Positions 57,247 through 64,000 of a stretch of 64,000 bases of DNA are shown piece by piece. The notes below the pieces were generated by a model. The model saw nothing but the letters and a program-made list of their open reading frames with translations, did no database searches and was not told the DNA's origin. How positions within the stretch are numbered: position 1 is the first letter of the stretch; each line of letters begins with the position of its first letter. Origin of the DNA: Pseudescherichia vulneris NBRC 102420 (GTDB lineage Bacteria; Pseudomonadota; Gammaproteobacteria; Enterobacterales; Enterobacteriaceae); the NCBI RefSeq assembly GCF_000759795.1, contig NZ_BBMZ01000002.1:124001-188000 (forward strand), read 5' to 3'. A program made the position numbers and the translations under genes.

Positions 57247-58389
57247 TTAACGCAATGCCTGGCCCGCTTTCAACACCGCTGCCACGTTGCGTGCCGTCAT
57301 GCGCACGTTTTCCGCCGCGTTTTTCAGGGCGTCGTCCAGGGTACAGATGCCGTAGATCACGCTGAATACCGCGTCGATCCCGTGCTCGTGCACCACGCTG
57401 ACGTCCGCCGTCAGGCTACCCGCGATGCCGATCACTGGCTTGTTGTAGCGCTTCGCCACCTTTGCCACACCCACCGGGACTTTACCGTGCACCGTCTGGC
57501 TGTCGATCCGCCCCTCGCCGGTGATCACCAGATCCGCTTCGGCCACATAGCGGTCGAGATGCAGCGCGTCGGTGACAATCTCAATGCCCTGCCGCAGCTC
57601 AGCACCGCAGAACGCAAACAGCGCCGCGCCCATGCCGCCTGCTGCCCCGCCCCCGGCAAGATCCAGCACGTCGAGATCGAGATCGCGCTTGATCAGTTGG
57701 GCATAGTGCGCCAGCGCCGCATCAAGACGGGTAATCATCTCCGGCGTCGCTCCTTTCTGCGGCCCAAAGATCGCCGTTGCGCCCTCTTTGCCAGTCAGGG
57801 GATTGGTCACGTCGCAGGCGACCTCAATACGGCAGTCGTGGAGCCGCCTGTCCAGTTCGCTGATGTCGATCCGCGCCAGCGTCTCCAGCGCGCCGCCACC
57901 CTGCCCGAGGGCGTTGCCTTCGCTGTCCAGCAGCTTCGCCCCCAGCGCCTGCACCATGCCTGCGCCGCCGTCGTTGGTGGCGCTACCGCCGATGCCAATA
58001 ATGATATGCTTAACGCCTGCGTCCAGCGCATGACGGATCAGCTCCCCCGTTCCCCACGAGGTGGTGATCAGCGGATTACGCTGCTCGGGTAACACCAGCT
58101 CAAGGCCGCTGGCTGCCGCCATCTCAATAAAGGCGCTCTGCTCGTCGCCGGAGAGGCCATAGAAGCCCTCAACCTGAGCGCCAAGCGGGCCGGTCACGGC
58201 AACCTCGACGATCCGCCCCTGAGTGGCGGCGACCATCGCTTCAACCGTGCCTTCACCGCCATCCGCCACCGGCAGTTTGATGTACTCCGCCTGGGGAAAG
58301 ATCTCACGAAAGCCCTGCTCTATGGCGGTCGCGACATCAAGGGCGCTCAAACTCTCTTTATAGGAGTCCGGTGCGATAACAATTTTCAT
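57247..58389 (-). CDS. garK: Glycerate 2-kinase (GarK-type)
   Basis: A 380-residue glycerate kinase of the GarK/GlxK family: start MKIVIAPDSYKESLSALDVA, ADGGEGTVEAMVAATQG near residue 43, IIGIGGSATNDGGAGMVQAL near residue 130, and LVITGEGRIDSQTVHGKVPV near residue 285. It phosphorylates D-glycerate to 2-phosphoglycerate, the last step of glucarate/galactarate breakdown. It lies 88 bases after gudD in the same direction. In E. coli garK is in the gar operon at another site; here it completes the glucarate operon. GlxK is the other possible name. Confidence 0.9.
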   Translation of the reverse strand: MKIVIAPDSYKESLSALDVATAIEQGFREIFPQAEYIKLPVADGGEGTVEAMVAATQGRIVEVAVTGPLGAQVEGFYGLSGDEQSAFIEMAAASGLELVLPEQRNPLITTSWGTGELIRHALDAGVKHIIIGIGGSATNDGGAGMVQALGAKLLDSEGNALGQGGGALETLARIDISELDRRLHDCRIEVACDVTNPLTGKEGATAIFGPQKGATPEMITRLDAALAHYAQLIKRDLDLDVLDLAGGGAAGGMGAALFAFCGAELRQGIEIVTDALHLDRYVAEADLVITGEGRIDSQTVHGKVPVGVAKVAKRYNKPVIGIAGSLTADVSVVHEHGIDAVFSVIYGICTLDDALKNAAENVRMTARNVAAVLKAGQALR

Positions 58390-58477
58390 AAGCCGTCCTT
58401 ACGCAGAGTGTGATTGCCTAAACCCTACAGCCGGAAAAATAGGGAACAGGCCGATCCCGCCGGGACCGGCCTCTGCA

Positions 58478-59818
58478 TTAACGCACCATGCACGGACGTT
58501 TGTTATCAAACGTCCAGCCCGGGATCAGATACTGCATGCCCATAGCATCGTCACGCGCGCCGAGACCGTGCTTCTGATACAGCTCGTGCGCCTTCATCAC
58601 CTGATCCATATCCAGCTCGACGCCCAGACCCGGCGTGCTCGGCACCTGCACCATCCCGCCCTTGATCTCAAACGGCGCTTTGGTCAGGCGTTGGTTGCCC
58701 TCCTGCCAGATCCAGTGGGTATCGATAGCAGTGACTTTACCCGGCGCGGCGGCTGCCACGTGGGTGAACATCGCCAGTGAAATGTCGAAGTGGTTGTTGG
58801 AGTGCGAGCCCCAGGTCAGGCCGAACTCATGGCACATCTGCGCCACGCGCACGGAGCCCTGCATGGTCCAGAAGTGCGGATCCGCCAGCGGGATATCCAC
58901 GGACTGCAGGGAGAGCGTATGGCCCATCTGCCGCCAGTCGGTGGCGATCATGTTGGTGGCGGTCGGCAGACCGGTGGCGCGGCGGAACTCGGCCATCACC
59001 TCACGGCCAGAGAAGCCCTGCTCTGCGCCACACGGATCTTCTGCGTAGGCCAGCACGCCCTTCAGGTGCTTACCGATGTTGATAGCCTCGGCCAGCGACC
59101 ATGCGCCGTTCGGGTCGAGGGTCACGCGCGCCTGCGGGAAGCGTTTCGCCAGCGCCACAATGGACTCGGCCTCCTCTTCGCCCGCCAGCACGCCGCCTTT
59201 AAGTTTAAAATCGTTAAAGCCGTATTTCTCATAGGCCGCTTCGGCCAGACGCACCACGCGATCCGGGGTCATCGCCTCTTCATGACGCACGCGATACCAG
59301 TCGCATGGATCATCCGGCTGGCTCTGGTAGGGCAGCGGCGTCGCTTTGGCATTGCCGACGAAGAACAGGTAGCCGAGCATCTCCACTTCGCTGCGCTGCT
59401 GACCGTCGCCGAGCAGGGTCGCCACGTTGACGCCCAGGTGCTGGCCCAGCAGATCCAGCATCGCGGCTTCGATCCCGGTCACTACGTGGATGGTGGTACG
59501 CAGGTCAAAGGTTTGCAGGCCACGGCCCGCCGAGTCACGGTCGGCAAACTGGTTGCGGACGGCGGTCAGAATGTTTTTGTACTCGCCAACGGTTTTACCT
59601 ACCACCAGTGCGGCGGCATCTTCCAGCGTCTGGCGGATCTTCTCGCCGCCTGGGATCTCGCCCACGCCAGTATGACCCGAGTTGTCTTTGATGATAACAA
59701 TGTTACGGGTGAAGAACGGCGCGTGCGCTCCGCTCAGATTCATCAGCATGCTGTCGTGGCCCGCAACCGGGATCACCTGCATGGACGTAACGACCGGGGT
59801 AGAAAATTGATTGCTCAT
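58478..59818 (-). CDS. gudD: Glucarate dehydratase GudD
   Basis: A 446-residue enolase-superfamily dehydratase, same length as in E. coli. The catalytic KxK motif is in [15 protein letters not shown] (near residue 205). Metal ligands lie in [27 protein letters not shown] and the [13 protein letters not shown] region, and the catalytic histidine is in [17 protein letters not shown] near residue 339. It dehydrates D-glucarate to 5-keto-4-deoxyglucarate. It is followed by garK and preceded by gudX. Confidence 0.96.
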   Translation of the reverse strand: MSNQFSTPVVTSMQVIPVAGHDSMLMNLSGAHAPFFTRNIVIIKDNSGHTGVGEIPGGEKIRQTLEDAAALVVGKTVGEYKNILTAVRNQFADRDSAGRGLQTFDLRTTIHVVTGIEAAMLDLLGQHLGVNVATLLGDGQQRSEVEMLGYLFFVGNAKATPLPYQSQPDDPCDWYRVRHEEAMTPDRVVRLAEAAYEKYGFNDFKLKGGVLAGEEEAESIVALAKRFPQARVTLDPNGAWSLAEAINIGKHLKGVLAYAEDPCGAEQGFSGREVMAEFRRATGLPTATNMIATDWRQMGHTLSLQSVDIPLADPHFWTMQGSVRVAQMCHEFGLTWGSHSNNHFDISLAMFTHVAAAAPGKVTAIDTHWIWQEGNQRLTKAPFEIKGGMVQVPSTPGLGVELDMDQVMKAHELYQKHGLGARDDAMGMQYLIPGWTFDNKRPCMVR

Positions 59819-59841
59819 CGTTTAATCCTTCTATAACAAAT

Positions 59842-61182
59842 TTAGTGTCGACCAAAGACGGGGCGTTTGCGATCGAACGTCCAGCCGGGGATCAGATACT
59901 GCATCGGGCCCGCGTCATTACGCGCCCCGCCCGGAAGCGTCTTATACAGCGCGTGGGCTTTCTGTACCTGGTCCCAGTCCAGCTCTACGCCAAGGCCCGG
60001 CGCGTCCGGTACGGCAATCTGGCCGTGCTTAATCTCCAACGGCTGTTTGGTCAGGCGCGCGTCACCCTCCTGCCAGATCCAGTGGGTGTCGATGGCGGTC
60101 GGATTACCCGGCGCGGCGGCACCAACGTGGGTAAACATCGCCAGTGAGATATCAAAGTGGTTATTGGAGTGGCAGCCCCACGTCAGGCCCCAGTCGTCGC
60201 ACAGCTGCGCCACGCGTACCGCCCCGGAGAGCGTCCAGAAGTGCGGATCCGCCAGCGGAATATCCACCGCGTTGAGCATCACCGCGTGGCCCATCTCACG
60301 CCAGTTGGTGGCGATCATATTGGTCGCCACCGGCAGACCGGTTGCCCGACGGAACTCCGCCATCACCTCCCGGCCAGAGAAACCCTGCTCTGCACCGCAC
60401 GGATCTTCCGCGTAGGTCAGGACGTCATTCAGCCCTTTGCAGAGTTCAATGGCCTCATCCAGCAGCCACGCGCCATTGGGATCGACGGTGATGCGGGCGT
60501 CCGGGAAGCGTTTTTTCAGCGCGCGGGCGGTGTCAATCTCCTGCTCGCCCGGCAGCACGCCGCCTTTCAGTTTGAAATCTTTGAAGCCGTAGCGATCCTG
60601 TGACGCCTCCGCCAGGCGTACCACCGCCTCGCTGTTCATCGCCTCCTGATGACGGAGATGATACCAGTCGTGGTTGCCCTCGGTTTTGACGCGATACGGC
60701 AAATCGGTCTTCTGTCGGTCACCGACGTAGAACAGGTAGCCGAGCACCGTCACGGCGTCGCGCTGTTTACCTGGCCCCAGCAGCTCGCAGACCGGCACGC
60801 CGAGCGTTTTGCCCAGCAGGTCGAGCAGCGCGGCCTCCAGGGCCGCCACCGCATTCACCCGCAGCTCAAAGGTCCAGGCACCTTTGCCGAAGGTATCAAA
60901 GTCAGCCGCCTGGTTGCCTTTATGCACCCGCTGAACCACCTGGTTTAAGCGGGCAACCTGCTGGCCGATCACCATCGGGATCGCATCGGTCAGCGTTTTA
61001 AGGATCACTTCGCCGCCGGGCGCTTCCCCCACGCCGGTGTTCCCGGCGTTGTCGGTCAGCACCACGATATTGCGGGTGAAGTGAGCGTTATGTGCCCCGC
61101 CGATATTCATCAGCATGCTGTCGTAGCCGGCAACCGGGATCACTTTCATATCGGTAATAACGGGGCTGGATTGCATACTCAT
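59842..61182 (-). CDS. gudX: Glucarate dehydratase-related protein GudX
   Basis: A 446-residue close paralogue of GudD with the same motifs ([47 protein letters not shown]). The E. coli counterpart is reported to have much lower activity than GudD and is thought to bind GudD or fine-tune the pathway. All visible catalytic residues are retained. It lies between gudP (2-base gap) and gudD (23-base gap), a tandem duplication shared by enterobacteria. Confidence 0.93.
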   Translation of the reverse strand: MSMQSSPVITDMKVIPVAGYDSMLMNIGGAHNAHFTRNIVVLTDNAGNTGVGEAPGGEVILKTLTDAIPMVIGQQVARLNQVVQRVHKGNQAADFDTFGKGAWTFELRVNAVAALEAALLDLLGKTLGVPVCELLGPGKQRDAVTVLGYLFYVGDRQKTDLPYRVKTEGNHDWYHLRHQEAMNSEAVVRLAEASQDRYGFKDFKLKGGVLPGEQEIDTARALKKRFPDARITVDPNGAWLLDEAIELCKGLNDVLTYAEDPCGAEQGFSGREVMAEFRRATGLPVATNMIATNWREMGHAVMLNAVDIPLADPHFWTLSGAVRVAQLCDDWGLTWGCHSNNHFDISLAMFTHVGAAAPGNPTAIDTHWIWQEGDARLTKQPLEIKHGQIAVPDAPGLGVELDWDQVQKAHALYKTLPGGARNDAGPMQYLIPGWTFDRKRPVFGRH

Positions 61183-61184
61183 CG

Positions 61185-62537
61185 TTAGCGTCCTGTCACA
61201 GGTTTCAGTTCGACACGTTTGATATCACCCACCAGCACCAGATAGCTCAATACCGCGACCAGGGCATGGACACCGACGTAGATCAACGCGCCGTTAAAGG
61301 AGCCGGTGGTGCCCACGATGTAGCCGATGGCGATCGGGGTGACGATCCCGGAGATGTTACCGAACATGTTGAACAGGCCGCCGGAGAGGCCGCTGATCTC
61401 TTTCGGTGCGGTGTCGGCCATTACGGCCCAGCCCAGCGCGCCGATGCCTTTGCCGAAGAAGGCCATCGCCATAAAGCCGATGATCATCCACTCCGCGTCG
61501 ACGTAGTTACAGAACACCATCACCATCGACAGCAGCATCCCTAATACGATAGGTGTCTTACGGGCAATGTTCAGCGAGCCGGTACGGCGCATCAGCCAGT
61601 CGGAGATGATGCCGCCCAGTACGCCACCGGCAAAGCCGCAGATAGCCGGGATAGAGGCGACAAAGCCCGCTTTCAAAATCGACATGCCGCGTGCCTGCAC
61701 CAGGTAGACCGGGAACCAGGTGATAAAGAAGTAGGTCAGGGCGTTAATGCAGTACTGGCCGATATAGACCCCGATCATCATGCGCGAGTTGAGCAGCTGC
61801 TTGATTTGCGCCCACTTAACGCTGAAAGGCACTTTTACTTTGTTGCCCGGCTGATCCATGTTGATCAGCCCGCCGCCTTCGGCGATGTACTCCAGCTCTT
61901 TCTTGTTCACGCCAGGGTGCTGATTCGGCTCGTGGATCACCTTCAGCCAGACAAAGCTGATGATAATGCCCAGACCGCCCATGAAGAAGAAGACGTGCGA
62001 CCAGCCCACTTCGTGGGTCAGCCAGCCCATGATCGGGGCGAAGATAACGGTGGCAAAGTACTGGGCGGAGTTAAAGATCGCAACCGCCGTGCCCCTCTCC
62101 TGCGCCGGGAACCAGGCCGCCACGATGCGGCTGTTACCGGGGAAGGAGGGCGCTTCCGCTAAGCCCACCAGGAAGCGCAGGGTGAAGAGCGCAACGATGA
62201 TGCCGAAGCCGCTGAAGATATCCACGAAGCCCTGCAGCAGGGTAAACAGCGACCAGATGAAGATAGACCAGAAGTAGACACGTTTTGAACCAAAGCGGTC
62301 GAGCAGCCAGCCGCCGGGGATTTGACCGATAACATAGGCCCATGAAAATGCAGAGAAAACATACCCCATGCCAACAGCATCAAGACCGATATCTTTTGCC
62401 ATTTCAGAGCCGGCAATGGACAGCGTCGCGCGGTCACCATAGTTGAAGGATGTGACGATAAACAGCATCACCACTATCCAGTAGCGAGCGTTAGTGCGCT
62501 TTTCGGCGCTGCTCGCTGCGTGGCTTAATGAACTCAT
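61185..62537 (-). CDS. gudP: D-glucarate/galactarate MFS transporter GudP
   Basis: A 450-residue MFS permease of the anion:cation symporter family with 12 predicted membrane helices. It has the family signatures [13 protein letters not shown] near residue 33, [19 protein letters not shown] near residue 76 and the second-half [19 protein letters not shown]. It is the first gene of gudP-gudX-gudD-garK and imports D-glucarate. The operon is activated by CdaR in E. coli. Confidence 0.95.
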   Translation of the reverse strand: MSSLSHAASSAEKRTNARYWIVVMLFIVTSFNYGDRATLSIAGSEMAKDIGLDAVGMGYVFSAFSWAYVIGQIPGGWLLDRFGSKRVYFWSIFIWSLFTLLQGFVDIFSGFGIIVALFTLRFLVGLAEAPSFPGNSRIVAAWFPAQERGTAVAIFNSAQYFATVIFAPIMGWLTHEVGWSHVFFFMGGLGIIISFVWLKVIHEPNQHPGVNKKELEYIAEGGGLINMDQPGNKVKVPFSVKWAQIKQLLNSRMMIGVYIGQYCINALTYFFITWFPVYLVQARGMSILKAGFVASIPAICGFAGGVLGGIISDWLMRRTGSLNIARKTPIVLGMLLSMVMVFCNYVDAEWMIIGFMAMAFFGKGIGALGWAVMADTAPKEISGLSGGLFNMFGNISGIVTPIAIGYIVGTTGSFNGALIYVGVHALVAVLSYLVLVGDIKRVELKPVTGR

Positions 62538-62870
62538 TATTGCACTCCTGAATTATAGCGTTGAGCTACATTCATTCTGAAAAGCACAACCTGTAGGGGT
62601 ATCAGAATGACGTACTGGTGTTTTATGGCAGTCTCTGTACAGCGGTTCGTTAGCCCCTGCGGACTGCCTTTTAATAACTGGCGAGAAAAGTATATGAAGT
62701 GGCCAGAATCTGCTCACCGTGCACGCACACAATATTCAGGGTGCTTATCACTCTGCTTTGGGGCATAGGCACAAGGCGATGGGGGGGAGTTCACGGAATT
62801 GAAAAGCGTCAGGAGTAAAAGAGAGGAAAAAAGACGATGGCCCTCCCCAGGCGGGAGGGCTAAATGGAAT
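62538..62870. other. gudP promoter region and yqcA 3' region
   Basis: A 333-base stretch. The right-hand neighbour yqcA ends at 62871 and transcription of gudP leaves to the left, so the gudP promoter and any CdaR site must lie here; none was securely identified. The right end holds the yqcA terminator hairpin. Confidence 0.5.
62831..62860 (-). terminator. Likely terminator of truC-yqcA
   Basis: GCCCTCCC-CAGGC-GGGAGGGC lies at 62840-62860; on the minus strand TTTTTTCC follows a few bases later. Confidence 0.6.
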
Positions 62871-63320
62871 TTATTTTAGCAGGGTTCCCCACTGCTCAAC
62901 CCACGGGTTCGACTCCGTCTCAGGCTCAGGGTGTTCGCTGGCGTCAATGAGCAGGACATCGCCGACGCGCTGCGCCTGCTGGTCTGCAAGCAGCTCGGCA
63001 AACCGTTTCCCGCCGCCGCAGAAGTGGGAGTAGGTGCTGTCGCCCAGCGCAATCACGCCGTAACGCAGGTTGGGCTGGAATCCGAGCGAATCGCGGATCG
63101 CTGCGTAGAGCGGCGCGATGTTATCCGGCAGATCGCCCTGCCCCGTCGTAGAGGTGACCACCAGCACGGTTTTGTCCTGGTAATAGGCCCAGTCCGCCAG
63201 CGTGCCATCCTCAAAGACCTTAACCTGATGCCCCTGCCCGGTCAGCAGCGTCTCCGCCTCTTCGGCCACCAGCAATGAGTTGCCATACATGGTGCCAACA
63301 AAAATACCAATCTCTGCCAT
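62871..63320 (-). CDS. yqcA: Flavodoxin YqcA (MioC-like)
   Basis: A 149-residue short-chain flavodoxin. The FMN phosphate loop is [17 protein letters not shown] (residues about 7-23), followed by [19 protein letters not shown] and [19 protein letters not shown], which bind the flavin ring. It is a small electron carrier with an unclear partner; a link to tRNA modification is suspected from its coupling to truC, whose stop lies 3 bases upstream of its start. Confidence 0.94.
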   Translation of the reverse strand: MAEIGIFVGTMYGNSLLVAEEAETLLTGQGHQVKVFEDGTLADWAYYQDKTVLVVTSTTGQGDLPDNIAPLYAAIRDSLGFQPNLRYGVIALGDSTYSHFCGGGKRFAELLADQQAQRVGDVLLIDASEHPEPETESNPWVEQWGTLLK

Positions 63321-63323
63321 TTT

Positions 63324-64000
63324 TCACTCCCTGGTTGCTAACTGCCAGGTTTCATCCTGGCCGCTGTCCGGCACAAACTCAACCCTTTCATTCATCGGGA
63401 GAAGGCCGCGCCAGCCAAACTGGGTTAACGCCTGCATCCAGACGTCGTCCAGCCCGGCGCGCAGAGTTAACGGCTCGCCGGTAAAGGGATGGGTCAGGGA
63501 GAGCTCGCTGGCGTGCAGCATCAGACGGTTCAGGCCAAAGTGCGCCGCCGCGCTGCGGTTCTGACGCAGATCGCCATGCTTGCTGTCGCCGATAATCGGG
63601 TGACGAAGGTGAGTCAGGTGACGGCGCAGCTGGTGCTTGCGTCCGGTTTGCGGATCCAGCTCTACCAGCCCGTAGCGGGTCGTCGGAAACTTGCTGACGG
63701 CAACCGGCAGCTCGACGGTGGCCAGCCCGCGATAGCGGGTCACCGCTGGCTGCGGCTCTTTGTCAGTGCGGGAAAACTTATCGGCGATCTTATCCAGTTC
63801 CTCTACCAGCGGGTAGTCCAGCGTGGCGGCGTCCATCAGCCAGCCGCGAACAATCGCATGGTAGCGCTTCTGGATCAGGTGTTGCTCAAACTGCTGGGAG
63901 AGCAGACGCCCCGCCTCGCTGGATAACCCCATCAGCAGCACGCCAGAGGTGGGCCGATCCAGACGGTGAGCGGTAAAGACGTGCTGACCAATCTGATCCC
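63324..64000 (-). CDS. truC: tRNA pseudouridine(65) synthase TruC (partial, 5' end missing)
   Basis: The reading frame enters from the right edge. At the border it reads DQIGQHVFTAHRLDRPTSGV, which contains the catalytic aspartate (HRLDRPTSG) of RluA-type pseudouridine synthases, so the true start lies a few dozen codons beyond 64000. Internal motifs are KRYHAIVRGWL, LVELDPQTGRKHQLRRHL and HPIIGDSKHGD. TruC makes pseudouridine 65 in tRNA-Ile and tRNA-Asp. It is followed by yqcA in one operon. Confidence 0.95.
   Translation of the reverse strand, partial: DQIGQHVFTAHRLDRPTSGVLLMGLSSEAGRLLSQQFEQHLIQKRYHAIVRGWLMDAATLDYPLVEELDKIADKFSRTDKEPQPAVTRYRGLATVELPVAVSKFPTTRYGLVELDPQTGRKHQLRRHLTHLRHPIIGDSKHGDLRQNRSAAAHFGLNRLMLHASELSLTHPFTGEPLTLRAGLDDVWMQALTQFGWRGLLPMNERVEFVPDSGQDETWQLATRE

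Noticed and set aside
59842-61182. gudX as a degenerate pseudogene copy of gudD
   Set aside because: The frame is full length with all visible catalytic residues; the tandem pair is normal for enterobacteria.

Overview
This window is a chromosomal segment of a member of the Enterobacteriaceae, most like the Enterobacter/Lelliottia/Leclercia group. The basis is the conserved order nlpD-pcm-surE-truD-ispF-ispD-ftsB-ygbE-cysCND-iap ... cysHIJ-queD-queE-eno-pyrG-mazG-relA-rlmD-barA-gud-yqcA-truC, protein lengths nearly identical to Escherichia coli, and REP palindromes of the GTAGGCCCGGTAAGCG type between genes. The exact genus is not proven by sequence reading alone.

Positions 1-24176 hold a type VI secretion system (T6SS) read entirely on the minus strand. 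From the promoter side (right) the order is an SH3 lipoprotein, tssJ, tssK, tssL, tssM, tagF, tssA, tssB, tssC, then an AT-rich effector/immunity island (5.8-13.0 kb), then tagH, pppA, a periplasmic protein gene, tagJ, tssE and tssF. tssF runs off the left edge; tssG, clpV and vgrG are presumably beyond it. The island carries hcp, a Rap1a-like/tae4/tai4 amidase cassette, a run of five orphan immunity-like genes, and a LysM-like glycine-rich putative membrane-active effector followed by two small membrane proteins that look like its immunity proteins.

Positions 25093-28740 hold mutS, osmC and rpoS. The rpoS gene is not intact: the N-terminal 28 codons are joined in frame, at a repeated Asp-Glu-Lys, to the C-terminal 88 codons. 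This leaves a 116-residue protein that lacks sigma regions 1.2 to 3. The neighbouring osmC keeps a typical RpoS-type -10 element.

Positions 28741-38768 are ordinary core genes: nlpD, pcm, surE, truD, ispF, ispD, ftsB, ygbE, the sulfate-activation operon cysDNC and iap. The iap-cysH interval (38769-40703), which holds CRISPR-Cas in E. coli, has no CRISPR here. It holds a decayed mqsR-mqsA toxin-antitoxin pair and a two-gene cassette: a muramidase-like protein with an N-terminal peptidoglycan-binding-like domain, and an overlapping LprI-like periplasmic protein that is a natural candidate for its immunity protein.

Positions 40704-64000 are core genes: cysJIH, queD, queE, eno, pyrG, mazG, relA, rlmD, barA, the D-glucarate operon gudP-gudX-gudD with garK added, yqcA and truC (cut by the right edge). 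The most interesting parts are the T6SS immunity-rich island, the effector/immunity-like cassette in the iap-cysH gap, and the two deletion scars in rpoS and mqsA.
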